Shown: piece after piece, positions 51,913-61,159 of the stretch
How positions within the stretch are numbered: position 1 is the stretch's first letter
How the letters are laid out: each line of letters opens with the position of its first letter
The notes under the pieces: model-generated
Told to the model about the DNA's origin: nothing
The model's database searches: none
The model's input: only the letters and a program-made list of their open reading frames with translations
From: Gluconobacter sphaericus NBRC 12467
Lineage (GTDB): Bacteria; Pseudomonadota; Alphaproteobacteria; Acetobacterales; Acetobacteraceae
Assembly (NCBI RefSeq): GCF_006539125.1
Contig: NZ_BJMK01000007.1
Coordinates: 1-64,000 of the forward strand
DNA length: 64,000 bases
Reading direction: 5' to 3'
Made by a program: the position numbers and the translations under genes

Positions 51913-53052
51913 ATGTCTCTCTCCTTACGTTCTTTCTCCACGACTGTTTCGGCAGCAGTGACAACAGCGCAGTCCTCATGTTCTCAACTGTTGGACGTTT
52001 CCATCGGATCGCCTGTGCGGGCGCTTATGGAAGGTGTCGGCGGTGTAGGATTGTGGTTGCAGTATTTGGTATTGCAGTCGTTGTTGCGGACTCGTCTGGC
52101 GACATCGACGGGGTCGGACTGTGACAGTTTCGTCAATGATTTTGGTATGATCCGTCTGCCTGGAACGCCAGCGACGGGGCTTGTGACGTTTACGTCCTTT
52201 ACGGCCAACGAGCAGTCGGCGGTTGTTCCGCCGGGAGTGATCGTGCGGACTGTGGGGGGAATATCCTTTGTTGTGACGCAGGATCAGTCCTTGTCGACAT
52301 GGTCCGCATCTGCCGGTGGATATGTTCGTGAAGCCGGTGCGACGACGCTGTCTGTGCCTGTTTCATGTCAGGTGGCGGGAACAGTCGGAAATGTCTCGGT
52401 CGGTGCGATCTGCCTGATGGGCACGGCGGTTTCAGGGCTGGATACCGTGACTAATACGGCTCCTTTCCTGAATGGTTCCGAACAGGAGACGGATAGTCAG
52501 CTGAGGGCACGTTTTCCGCTCTGGCTGGCGGCGAAGGCGTCTGCCAGTCGGGCCGCAGTGGGGAATGCCATTGCTAACGTACAGACGGATCTGAGTTATG
52601 CGCTCCGGGATGGTTTGGATGCGGCGGGTGTTGTGCGTAGCGGATACTTTATTGCTGTGGTCAATGACGGAAGTGGGGTGCCTTCGGATCAGCTGTTGTC
52701 GAATGTCTATGGGGTCATTGATTCTGTTCGGGCCCTGGGGGTTGGGTTTGGTGTGCAAGCGCCACAGGTTCTGACGGTGGATGTTTCCATGGATGTTGTG
52801 GTGCCGTCTTCCGTTTCGGTTCTGGCGGCGGCAAGCGCCATTCAGTCTGTCGTTTCGAAAGATATTGCCGCGATGACCGTCGGGGCCGGATATCCGTATA
52901 GTCGTCTTTCCTACCTGGCCTATGCGGGCGGGGGGATCTCCGTGACGTCAGTTCTGAATGTCCGTCTTAATGGAGGGCAGGCCGATATTCCCGCCAATGG
53001 CAATCAGGCGCTCGTGGTTGGAAGCATTCAGATCAATGTCACCCAGGGCTGA
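51913..53052 (+). CDS. Baseplate wedge protein gpJ
   Basis: 379 aa. Baseplate_J family: LDVSIGSPVRALMEGVGGVGLWLQYLV near residue 27, SGSD-like TGSDCDSFVNDFGMIRLPGTPATG near 68, the all-beta centre VPPGVIVRTVGGISFVVT, and the helical NGSEQETDSQLRARFPLWLAAKASASRAAVGNAI near 190. Located between W and I as in P2, except that an extra gene intervenes before I. Confidence 0.88.
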   Translation: MSLSLRSFSTTVSAAVTTAQSSCSQLLDVSIGSPVRALMEGVGGVGLWLQYLVLQSLLRTRLATSTGSDCDSFVNDFGMIRLPGTPATGLVTFTSFTANEQSAVVPPGVIVRTVGGISFVVTQDQSLSTWSASAGGYVREAGATTLSVPVSCQVAGTVGNVSVGAICLMGTAVSGLDTVTNTAPFLNGSEQETDSQLRARFPLWLAAKASASRAAVGNAIANVQTDLSYALRDGLDAAGVVRSGYFIAVVNDGSGVPSDQLLSNVYGVIDSVRALGVGFGVQAPQVLTVDVSMDVVVPSSVSVLAAASAIQSVVSKDIAAMTVGAGYPYSRLSYLAYAGGGISVTSVLNVRLNGGQADIPANGNQALVVGSIQINVTQG

Positions 53053-53094
53053 GGATCCCGAAGCTGGATCTATCGGCAGGGATGAGGAATTTTC

Positions 53095-54333
53095 ATGGCG
53101 GTATTTAATACATATCCGAAACTCGAATCTCTGACGGGAGAAGAGGTCCTTGTTCTGGCGGATGCCAGCGGAACACGGACAGTGACGGCGACTGTAGCGC
53201 AGGTAATTGAGGCTCCTGTCAGCGTTTCGGCCAGTGGTCAATTCTATGCTGACAAGGGAGCGCAGGTAAAACGTTTTGCGGACCGGCTTCTGGTTGGTGT
53301 TGCGGCGGAAAATCCTGCTCTAAGTGACCGGGCCAGTTCTTCGGAAAATGACTGGTTGTCGGAAGCCATGGCGGCGACGTCCATTGGTCCATGGGCATTG
53401 CAGGATGCCCAGTGCGCGTCGGTTGCGCAGTTCGGTAACAGTGCGTTTGTTGCGGGGTCGCGGACGTCTGATGCGGTGATCGGCTCTTCGGTTCTGGGGT
53501 TCCAGCCAAGCTCCATCGGAGTGGCATCCTGGGGAATTTCCGACGATACGTCCAACCCTACTACCACGACCGCCTATGCCTATTATGGTGAAGCGTGGCG
53601 AATGGCAGGGGTGAATTACCAGCCGACTTTCGGAATGGAGCTTGAGGCAGTCAACTTCGGTGGCCTTGCGGTGGGTCAATCCACCCCTTATGCGCCCAAT
53701 GTCGGTGGTGGCGTATATGGAATCCAACTTGGCGCAGGTGGGGGGCAGACGTCTGGGACGTCCGATGCTGCAGCAGGAATAGTATTTGTTGCCAATCCGA
53801 ACTCTTGGCAGACGGGTATCGTTTTTGGCGCTCAGTCTCTGACGGGAACGGATGGGAAGGACTCGGGATATGCGTCTGCTGTGTCGCTGGCGCGAAATCA
53901 TGCTGTCGAATGGCATACGCCTGAGAGTGTTTCTGGTGTGGCAGGTGCCAATGTGGGAGCATTTGTCCGTTCCACGGTGACGGAACGCACCAGTGGCACG
54001 CGACAGGAATTTACCAATGACGGAATCCTGTTTGGTAATATCGAGGGCGAAACACTCTTCTCGATTGCCGGCATGGCCAGCCCGACCAATGCTCTTCAGG
54101 TTCAGGCGGGAGCCGGGACGCAGGCAGCGGGTCTGTATGTGCAGGAAGGGACGGGAGGTTCCGGAAACCTAGGACTTTTCCCCGCAAACGGGGGCGAAAT
54201 TCAGATCACGTCGCCGGTCACGGGAGCCGGAGGTACGATGCCGACTGTGGCAGATGGTGGTTTTCTTCATATTAACGTCAATGGTGCCGATTATCGTATT
54301 CCGCTGATGAGTCCTAGCCAGGCTGGGGGATGA
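53095..54333 (+). CDS. Putative tail fibre/receptor-binding protein inserted between J and I
   Basis: 412 aa, GAGGAA 8 nt upstream. Gly/Ser/Thr/Ala-rich and beta-prone throughout. It begins with a short conserved-looking adaptor (LESLTGEEVLVLADASGTRTVTATVAQVIEAP) of the kind found at the N-terminus of tail-fibre and head-fibre proteins. No membrane segment or enzyme motif. In P2 no gene stands here. A structural fibre or decoration protein is the best reading; not recognised by family. Confidence 0.65.
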   Translation: MAVFNTYPKLESLTGEEVLVLADASGTRTVTATVAQVIEAPVSVSASGQFYADKGAQVKRFADRLLVGVAAENPALSDRASSSENDWLSEAMAATSIGPWALQDAQCASVAQFGNSAFVAGSRTSDAVIGSSVLGFQPSSIGVASWGISDDTSNPTTTTAYAYYGEAWRMAGVNYQPTFGMELEAVNFGGLAVGQSTPYAPNVGGGVYGIQLGAGGGQTSGTSDAAAGIVFVANPNSWQTGIVFGAQSLTGTDGKDSGYASAVSLARNHAVEWHTPESVSGVAGANVGAFVRSTVTERTSGTRQEFTNDGILFGNIEGETLFSIAGMASPTNALQVQAGAGTQAAGLYVQEGTGGSGNLGLFPANGGEIQITSPVTGAGGTMPTVADGGFLHINVNGADYRIPLMSPSQAGG

Positions 54334-54337
54334 TCGG

Positions 54338-55024
54338 ATGGGTATTCTCTATGACGAAGGTCGGGATATTCTCCGGGCATCGGATGGAAGCATCCTTTTC
54401 GATACGGGACCGGTTCCCGGTTCGATAGATGATTTCGCAGGCCGGCTCCGGCGGCTTTTGCCCAAGGGATGGTTTCCTGCGGACCCTCAGGGGCTGGATG
54501 AGGAAGCCGCACCAGTACTGGCGGCTCTTCTGCGCGGGTTTGGCACTGTCTTGGCTGGCATCTGGCAACTGATGCTGGAGTGTTCCCCCCAGATGCGTCT
54601 TGCGACGATGAGCGGCGCGTTTCTGGACATGGCTGCGGACGATTATTTCGGTGCAAGCGGTCTGGTCCGCCAAGCTTCCGAAACAGATACTGTCTATCGC
54701 AAACGCATCAGTGCCTCGTTGTTTGCCGAACGCAACACACGTCAGGCTGTGACGAATGCGATTGTTGCGGTGACCGGTGTGCAGCCGATTATCATTGAAA
54801 CCCTGAATGCTTCTGACTGCCATGCCCTTGGCTGCGCGACGACACCTGCTCTGGGTGGGGGGTACGGTTATGGTGCGGGGGGCTTGCGTTACGGCAGTCT
54901 CCAGGGTGGTCAGTTCTTTGTGGAAACACAGTTGGGAAAGGCTGCAGATCTGGCGACAGTCTGCCGCGCTGTCGATCAGACGGCGGCCATGGGCGTTACC
55001 GGCTGGATCAAGGTGAAAAATTAA
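54338..55024 (+). CDS. Baseplate/tail protein gpI
   Basis: 228 aa. gpI-type (DUF2313/YmfQ-like) protein: LRRLLPKGWFPADPQG near residue 35, VLAALLRGFGTVLAGIWQLMLECSPQ near 58, then ATMSGAFLDMAADDYFG. The YGYGAGGLRYGS segment near the C-terminus is common in this group. Links baseplate to fibre. TAATG overlap with the fibre gene. Confidence 0.78.
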   Translation: MGILYDEGRDILRASDGSILFDTGPVPGSIDDFAGRLRRLLPKGWFPADPQGLDEEAAPVLAALLRGFGTVLAGIWQLMLECSPQMRLATMSGAFLDMAADDYFGASGLVRQASETDTVYRKRISASLFAERNTRQAVTNAIVAVTGVQPIIIETLNASDCHALGCATTPALGGGYGYGAGGLRYGSLQGGQFFVETQLGKAADLATVCRAVDQTAAMGVTGWIKVKN

Positions 55025-56280
55025 TGGACCGGGCAATCGTTTATGCGGGATCCATCCCGCTCGACACGGATCTTCTGCAGGCCGGGCGTTATACCAAGGC
55101 CGCTTTCGGAAACCTGGCGTCTATGCTGTACGGTCCGAATGTCATGGCTGCGTCAGGACTGGGATATTCTGCATCCTCCAGCGATCTGAGCCTCACGGTT
55201 GAGGCGGGTTCGATTCTGGCACCGGGCGTCATCGACGCCACCAGTCTGGGCGGCAATGGCGGGGGGCTTGCGGCGGATACAACGGCTCTCACATGCCAGT
55301 ATATCAGCACGGAGTCGCAGATCGTTACGATTCCGGGGAGTGGAAATACCTATACTGTTTATGCAGTCTGCTCCGAGCAGGATGTTGATCCAACCGTGTT
55401 GCCGTTTTTCAATGCCAGCAATCCGTCGCAGACGCAGGCAGGAATCCAGAATGACGGTGGCGCGCTGCCCGTGCGACGGGCAGGTGTGCTTTCTCTGGTG
55501 GCCGCGGCCAATCCGCCTTCCGCTCCTTCTGGCGGATGTGTTGTGGCGCTTTACACGATTGCGGTTCCACAGGGGGCGAGCAGCCTGTCAGGTGTGACTG
55601 TTCAGCCGGGACAGGTTTTCTGGCCGACCATCCCGGAATTGGCGACCCAGGCTCTCCTCAAGGCCTGCACAGAACCCATGACGCTGGTGACAGTCAATGG
55701 CTCGGTGCCTGTTCCGGCATGGGCATCCCGAGTAGAACTGCGTGTTATTGGCGGTGGCGGCGGTGGGGCTGCTTCTCAGTCGATGACGACCGCCGGTGCG
55801 TTTTCTGGTGCCGGTGGCGGCGGTGGGGGGGATGCCTGGGGTATCTATGCCGTCAGCCCTACACAGGGGAATGGTCTGGCGATTACTGTCGGAAGTGGCG
55901 GTGGGTCCGAGCAAACGGGCGGAACCTCCCTGGTGAGTTACAACGGGCAGACGCTACTACAGGCCGAAGGTGGACAGGGCGGAGCCTTTTATTCCACGAT
56001 CGGATCTGCGGGCGGTGTGGGTGGCAATGCTTCTGGCGGCACGATCTGGAACCAGAGCGGAACCTCTGGTGGGGACGGGCAGTGTAACGCCTATACGTTC
56101 TCCGGATATGGTGGGGATGGCCCCTGGGGGGGGGCGGGACGTTGTGGCAACCAGGGGGGGCGCCTTGCAACGCGGTACGGCGCAGGCGGCGGCGGCTCCT
56201 ATTCGGCGACGGCTGAGGGTGTGTCTTCCAATGGTGGGGCTGGGTATCAGGGCTGTGTGCTTTATCGTTTCCTGCCCTGA
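55024..56280 (+). CDS. Tail fibre protein with glycine-rich C-terminal domain
   Basis: 418 aa, in the gpH slot. N-terminal attachment region (FNASNPSQTQAGIQNDGG, VQPGQVFWPTIPELATQALLKACTEP), then a C-terminal domain from about residue 240 with many polyglycine turns (VIGGGGGGAASQS, SGAGGGGGGDAWG, GGRLATRYGAGGGGS), the polyglycine-sandwich style of receptor-binding tips (as in S16 gp38). No separate chaperone gene follows; the next DNA is IS debris. Confidence 0.8.
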   Translation: MDRAIVYAGSIPLDTDLLQAGRYTKAAFGNLASMLYGPNVMAASGLGYSASSSDLSLTVEAGSILAPGVIDATSLGGNGGGLAADTTALTCQYISTESQIVTIPGSGNTYTVYAVCSEQDVDPTVLPFFNASNPSQTQAGIQNDGGALPVRRAGVLSLVAAANPPSAPSGGCVVALYTIAVPQGASSLSGVTVQPGQVFWPTIPELATQALLKACTEPMTLVTVNGSVPVPAWASRVELRVIGGGGGGAASQSMTTAGAFSGAGGGGGGDAWGIYAVSPTQGNGLAITVGSGGGSEQTGGTSLVSYNGQTLLQAEGGQGGAFYSTIGSAGGVGGNASGGTIWNQSGTSGGDGQCNAYTFSGYGGDGPWGGAGRCGNQGGRLATRYGAGGGGSYSATAEGVSSNGGAGYQGCVLYRFLP

Positions 56281-57308
56281 GACGGCATTATCTGCCATAT
56301 CTGGTGGGCATGGTCTTGCTGAACTGTTTGACGGATTCTGCTGAAACAGGAGAGGTGTGTTGCCCCTGGCATGGCGGATGAAAGTCACGATATTGGTAAT
56401 CTGGTGATCGGTTGTTTTGTGACTGATAGCGTGCAGGACGTTGTCGGTCAGTTTCTGTGTGCCGTGCAGAACAGCGGAACTCATGAAGCAGGCTCGTTTT
56501 TTTTTGATGCTGAAGAGCGGCTTGCGTGATTGAGTGGGCTTAGTGATCAGCTCGAAGCCTTTTCCCTGCATGTGGATTTTTGAAGTGTTTCGCCCTGCTC
56601 TGGAGAAGGATTTGACCTATTCAGACGGCAGTAAAGGCGGGCGGCTGCCGTTTTGATCAGGTGCCGATGTTCAGGAGCCTGACGATCCAGACGCTGAACA
56701 ATCTGTCCAATGAACAGACGGAGTATCTGGTCAGCGACCATTGAAAGATTGTTTGACTGCTTTGACGCGTCCCTGCGAAACGCGGGCTATCTGCTAATCT
56801 CTGGACAGATCCTCGATGTCACACTGATAGCCACGCCAAAGCAGCGCAACACGATCACCGGGAAAGCGAATCTTCGAGAGGGACGGATCTCGCAAGTCTG
56901 GCAAGACAATTCGGCAAAGCTGTCCCACAAGGAGCGCCATGCGCGCTGGACACTGAAGTTCACCAAAGCAAAACGGCAGGATGATGGGACGATCCCGTCA
57001 ACGGATCTTGCCATTCCGTTCTCTGGCTACAAATCCCATATTTCCATCGACCGGAAGTTCTGGTTCATCCAAATTGTCGGTATCATTCAGGTCACCATAA
57101 AAATCGGGCTGGCCAATATCGTCTACAACATTCGCCGCGTCCTCTGCCTGGAGCGGATCAGCGCCACAGCGCAGCTATCAAGCGGATAACAGCCCCCGAT
57201 CTGTTCAGAACGCAGAGCGAAAGTGACACAAAGAACCGTCAATCAAATCGCTAAAACTAAAGATCAGAAACAAGGAACATCAACTAACGGTTCTTCGAAT
57301 CCTCCATG
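56281..57308 (+). pseudogene. IS5-type transposase remnant at the right edge of the prophage
   Basis: Homology starts near 56585 (RPALEKDLTYSDGSKGGRLPF), shifts frame near 56655 (then TIQTLNNLSNEQTEYLVSD), has a deletion, and continues in the frame of 56710-57189 with ERLFDCFDASLRNAGYLLIS and KLSHKERHARWTLKFTKAKR. A second internal deletion lies after SIDRKFWF before IKIGLANIVYNIRR. The right end is near 57308 (ACGGTTCTTCGAATCCTCC), complementary to the end of the remnant at 21771. Nothing recognisable was seen in 56281-56540. Confidence 0.75.
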
Positions 57309-57491
57309 TGGTTCCAAGAAGCCCTTTTACGAAACCGTGGCGAAACGGGCGGCCTTATGGGAGGCATAGGTTTCTCTGGATAATAGAAAATATGGAAACA
57401 GTCGTTTTACAAAAAGGATGCACTTTTCCTAACTGAGGCCGTCGCAGTACACACAGACACGTGCTCATCACAGCATGATGAAAGGCGTAAA

Positions 57492-58310
57492 TTAGTGCGT
57501 TTGAGTGCTGTCTGTTGAGGGAAGCTTCAGTATTCCGGGCTGTGGCGAGTGCTGGGTGGCCGGTGCGGCTGTCGCCTCGGTGTCGGATCCTGTGGGGAAA
57601 ATGGCGTCCGGTACGCTCGGCGCGGCAGCGGGTGTTGTCGCTTTTTCGGACGCGGTCGATCCCGCAGTAGTTTCTGTAGCAAGTGTCGGCGTCGTCGGAG
57701 TGGGTGCTGGTGCTGTCCCAGGTGCTCCAAGCGCCTGCTGCTGGATACCGCCATTGATGAGCGGAGTTCCGGCAGCATCCGTCATCCAGGAGAGGAGTTT
57801 CTTGCGGATCTGGAATTCCAGTTCCACGTTCATGTCCTGCATCATCTCGTTGGTAAGGGTATAGAGTTCTTTGCGCGAGGTCGGATCCCGATCTCCCGCA
57901 TCCAGCTTGTGGGTGATGCGTGCATGCACGAAACCGGTATGCTGGTTACCGGCATCTGCGACGTTGAGTTGTACATCCATGGCGCCGGTTATCACGTTAT
58001 CGCCTGCCCGGTTTAGATAGGCCTGCTTGATGATGAAGTCGGCCTTGCCGGAGGTACCGCTGGCTACCAGACGCTGGTTTGCCATGGCCTTCAGGGCCTG
58101 GTCCGGTGCAACAGGGGCTTTTGCGGATAATGAATCCGGCGCAGCGAGAGCTTCATCCTGCACGTCAATCGACGCTACGTTTAGATGGATCTGGGACAGA
58201 TAGCTGTAATCGAGCGGAGGAAAGGTCTGGTTCGCATCTCCATCGGAGCATGCCGCCATGCCAAGAGACAGCACCAGAGCACTCAGACCAGTCCAGTAAT
58301 GTACGCGCAT
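57492..58310 (-). CDS. Putative lipoprotein, unrecognised
   Basis: 272 aa. N-terminal signal with lipobox LGMAAC (cleavage before Cys at about residue 21), so likely anchored to a membrane. A structured middle part (residues about 35-185: ALKAMANQRLVASGTSGKADFIIKQAYLNRAGDNVITGAMDVQLNVAD, then ELEFQIRKKLLSWMTDAAGTPLINGG) is followed by a Pro/Thr/Ala-rich tail, probably disordered. I do not know the family. 19 bp lie between it and the upstream gene on the same strand, so it ends the arg-hslO series. Confidence 0.75.
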   Translation of the reverse strand: MRVHYWTGLSALVLSLGMAACSDGDANQTFPPLDYSYLSQIHLNVASIDVQDEALAAPDSLSAKAPVAPDQALKAMANQRLVASGTSGKADFIIKQAYLNRAGDNVITGAMDVQLNVADAGNQHTGFVHARITHKLDAGDRDPTSRKELYTLTNEMMQDMNVELEFQIRKKLLSWMTDAAGTPLINGGIQQQALGAPGTAPAPTPTTPTLATETTAGSTASEKATTPAAAPSVPDAIFPTGSDTEATAAPATQHSPQPGILKLPSTDSTQTH

Positions 58311-58329
58311 ATCCTGTCTCCTGAAGGCG

Positions 58330-59289
58330 CTACAGACGCCCGAAAAGGGACTTGAGTCGACTTTTTAGCCCCTGTCTAGATGCTTGAGGTGGAACTGCGG
58401 AAGCCGGTTGTGCCACTGGGAGCGACGAAGGAGCTGGCGCAGCCAGTGGAGGTGGAGAATTTTCTTCCGATGGTTTCGGGCGCAGGCCGGACGCCTGTCC
58501 GACGCCGAAATCCTCGGCCCTGAAGGGCCGCGCCTCTCGGATCAGCTCTGCATGTTCGGGATGGCGCGCATACCAGCTTAGGATCATCCCAGGGATCATC
58601 GCGCCGCCCGGATCATCACTGATAAGCAGCGGGGCATCGGGATAGTAGAAAGAGGGGCGAAGGGCTGGAAGAGTGTCGTTCCAGATCAGGTAGAAAACTG
58701 TATCGGCTTCTTGAAAACGGCTGACATTCAGGGAGCCCGTCTGGAACGTGATCTGTGCCAGCAGGGGGAGCGCCGTGAAGGGCGAAGAAACGATCAGCGG
58801 GCCATTTCCGCGCTGGGCAGCCAGCAGTGCCGTTATCCGGTTGGCGCCGATTTTGCGGCCGTTCGGACATGGCAGTGCCTCGCCGCTATCTGCATGGCCT
58901 GATGGCAGAAGAAGCGTATGCGGTGCGTATCCTTCAAGCCAGGAACCGGCAAGCTCGTTCACGGCAATTTCGGGCAGGGCGTCGCAGGAGGGGCCGGTCT
59001 TGTCGGGTAGGGGAGAGCCCAGCACTCCTGATGCCAGCGGCCAGAACACCGGATCCATGGTGGTCAGAAGGCGTTTCTGCAAGGAGGGATCAAGTGCCAG
59101 AACATGGCTGGCACGATAATTTTCGCCTTCAAGCCACCAGCAGGCTCGGCGGTTGGTGCTTGTTTCAGTAAACACCACAACGCTGAAATCATTCTCTAGA
59201 GGCGCCCGGCTGAGAGGCGCCCAGCCGGGATAAAGCTGCTCGACCGGAAAGCCATTGAGCTTTGCGTCATCAAGCAGGGGTAGAGTCAT
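58330..59289 (-). CDS. Unrecognised protein in the hslO-arg series
   Basis: 319 aa, cytosolic by sequence. No motif I recognise. Blocks: AACWWLEGENYRASHVLALDPSLQKRLL-like region near residue 50, LPSGHADSGEALPCPNGRKIGANRITALLAAQRGNGPLIV near 125, FQEADTVFYLIWNDTLPALRPSFYYPDAPLLI near 190. A proline-rich C-terminal linker (SSLPVAQPASAVPPQ) ends in a basic tip (RLKSLFGRL). Its start overlaps hslO by 4 bp, so it is coupled to it. Confidence 0.75.
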   Translation of the reverse strand: MTLPLLDDAKLNGFPVEQLYPGWAPLSRAPLENDFSVVVFTETSTNRRACWWLEGENYRASHVLALDPSLQKRLLTTMDPVFWPLASGVLGSPLPDKTGPSCDALPEIAVNELAGSWLEGYAPHTLLLPSGHADSGEALPCPNGRKIGANRITALLAAQRGNGPLIVSSPFTALPLLAQITFQTGSLNVSRFQEADTVFYLIWNDTLPALRPSFYYPDAPLLISDDPGGAMIPGMILSWYARHPEHAELIREARPFRAEDFGVGQASGLRPKPSEENSPPPLAAPAPSSLPVAQPASAVPPQASRQGLKSRLKSLFGRL

Positions 59290-60218
59290 GCAGAGTGTGC
59301 TCCAAGTTCATCGCGCGTGAATCTGAAACCCACATTGCAGAATTCACAGTTCATCGTGATGGCGCCATTTTCGACCATGTGGTCGAGATCGTCATCGGGG
59401 AATGTCTCCAGAACGGACGCCAGCCTTGCCCGGTTGCATCGGCAGCCATACGCCAGCGCGCGTGGCGTGCCTACGCGGACGTCCAGCGTGCCGAAAAGCC
59501 GCTGGATCAGGCGCTCATTGGACAGGTCCGGGTCAAGGATTTCCTGCTCGGTCACCGTTCCGGCCAGCGTGCAGGCGGTTTCCCAGGCGTCCTCATCCTG
59601 TTCGGAAGTCTCGATCCCGCCTTCCGCTGCGATCCGTTCCAGAACTAGCGCTCCAGCCTTCCATCCGTCCGCCGATTTCGCACAGAACAGTCGGATCCAG
59701 CAGTCATGTTGCTCGCTGGTCTGGAAGTAGTTCACGGCCATGTCCGCCAGCGTCGTGCCGGTCAGATCCACGATCCCCTGATGCCGGTCCATGTCCGGTC
59801 CCTGGTCAATGGTGAACGCCATGTAGCCGTCTCCCAGAAGGCTCTTGGCCGTCTCAGGGAGGGCATCTCGGTCCGCATCGTCGCGCAGACGCGCGAAAAA
59901 CCGCAGATCCCCGCTGTCTGTGGCATCCGTCACCAGCATTGAAACCGGCCCGTCGCCTTTGACCTGGAGGGAAAAGGCCCCCTTGAACTTCAGGGCCGAC
60001 ACCATGGCCGCCACGAGGGCCAGCGCTTCTCCCCCAAGCTGCGAAACCGCATCGGGATTGTCATGCCGCGACAGGATGGCATCTGCCAGAGGCCCAAGCC
60101 GCACCAGACGTCCCCGCACCGGGGAGCGTTCCAGATAGAAGGGCGTAACGCCGCCCGAGACGACCATGTTGGGAACGTCAGGCCGGTTCGTGTCCAGGAA
60201 GGGTGGTGTATCCATCAA
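59286..60218 (-). CDS. hslO: Redox-regulated chaperone Hsp33
   Basis: 310 aa. Holdase active on oxidation of four C-terminal zinc-binding cysteines: the CxC in YGCRCNRARLASVL (near residue 258) and CxxC in MNCEFCNVGFRFT (near 292). LGEALALVAAMVSALKFKGAFSLQVKGDGPVSMLVTDATDSGDLRFFARL is the typical N-terminal domain. Start at 60218 or 60215 overlaps the argF stop. hslO behind argF-argD recurs in some alphaproteobacteria. Confidence 0.93.
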   Translation of the reverse strand: MMDTPPFLDTNRPDVPNMVVSGGVTPFYLERSPVRGRLVRLGPLADAILSRHDNPDAVSQLGGEALALVAAMVSALKFKGAFSLQVKGDGPVSMLVTDATDSGDLRFFARLRDDADRDALPETAKSLLGDGYMAFTIDQGPDMDRHQGIVDLTGTTLADMAVNYFQTSEQHDCWIRLFCAKSADGWKAGALVLERIAAEGGIETSEQDEDAWETACTLAGTVTEQEILDPDLSNERLIQRLFGTLDVRVGTPRALAYGCRCNRARLASVLETFPDDDLDHMVENGAITMNCEFCNVGFRFTRDELGAHSA

Positions 60219-61159
60219 CTATTTTCTTTCCCAAGAGCCCAGAGTAGCAGGCCCTTCTGCGTGTGTAGGCGGTTTTCCGCCTCATCGAAGACAACGGACG
60301 TCTGGCCTTCAAAGACCTCCGGCGTTACTTCCTCTCCGATATGGGCAGGCAGGCAGTGCAGGAACAGGGCATCGGGCGCAGCTTTTGCCATCAGCGCCGT
60401 ATCGACCTGATAGGGCTGGAATACCTTGAGGCGCGTTTCACGGTCTTTGTCACCCATGCTGACCCAGGTATCCGTCAGCACGGCATCAGCGCCCGCGACG
60501 GCTTCCGCAGGGTCGTGGAAAACCTCGATCGTCGCACCATGGGTGCGTGCCCACGCCACGGCGTCAGGGTTGGGCGCGAACCTTTCCGGTGTTGCCAGGC
60601 GGACATTGAAGCCGAGAAGGGCCGCGCCTTCCATCAGGGATGTCGCGACGTTGTTGCCGTCTCCGATCCAGGCCAGCGTTTTGCCGCGGATCGGCCCGCG
60701 ATGTTCCTCGAACGTCAGGACATCCGCCAGAATCTGGATCGGATGGGAGACGGGCGTCAGGCCGTTGATGACCGGAACCGAGCTCCACTTCGCGAGTTCG
60801 CGCAGATTGGCGTCATTCCCGGTCCGCAGCACGATCACGTCCAGAAAGCGCGACAGGACGCGGGCCGTGTCGGCCACCGTCTCGCCCCGGCCAAGCTGCA
60901 TGTCGCCCGGCGAAAGGACTGAAACGGACCCGCCAAGCTGCCCCATCCCGACCTCGAACGACACGCGGGTGCGCGTCGAAGGCTGGGCGAGGATCAGGCC
61001 GAGGGTACGGCCTTCCAGCGGGCGATCCGGATGCAGAGGCTGACGCCGCCCGTTCTGCATGGCCTTGACCTTCGCTGAAAGGTCGATGATCTGCCTGATG
61101 ATTTCGGGGCTGAAATCGCGCAGATCCAGAAAGTGCCGGGGGGATGTTGTCGCGCTCAC
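60215..61159 (-). CDS. argF: Ornithine carbamoyltransferase
   Basis: 314 aa. Makes citrulline from ornithine and carbamoyl phosphate. Carbamoyl-phosphate site PSTRTRVSFEVGMGQLGG near residue 57; VINGLTPVSHPIQILADV near 130; ornithine site VLTDTWVSMGDK near 232; HCLPAHIGEEVTPEV near 270. Four-base overlap with argD at its start and with hslO at its end. Confidence 0.96.
   Translation of the reverse strand: MSATTSPRHFLDLRDFSPEIIRQIIDLSAKVKAMQNGRRQPLHPDRPLEGRTLGLILAQPSTRTRVSFEVGMGQLGGSVSVLSPGDMQLGRGETVADTARVLSRFLDVIVLRTGNDANLRELAKWSSVPVINGLTPVSHPIQILADVLTFEEHRGPIRGKTLAWIGDGNNVATSLMEGAALLGFNVRLATPERFAPNPDAVAWARTHGATIEVFHDPAEAVAGADAVLTDTWVSMGDKDRETRLKVFQPYQVDTALMAKAAPDALFLHCLPAHIGEEVTPEVFEGQTSVVFDEAENRLHTQKGLLLWALGKENS

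Larger units (their letters stand above)
35903..57308 (+). mobile_element. P2/Mu-like contractile-tail prophage, apparently incomplete, closed by an IS remnant
   Basis: A continuous set of phage control, packaging, head, tail and baseplate genes, almost all on the plus strand. It starts at the first repressor operator and ends with a tail fibre at 56280, followed by IS5-type debris. Gene order from sheath to gpI follows P2 (FI, FII, E/E', T slot, U/X/D, V, W, J, I, fibre). No integrase, transposase of the phage, replication protein, prohead protease, holin or endolysin was found in the window. Exact ends are not defined because no att repeat is visible. Confidence 0.9.
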
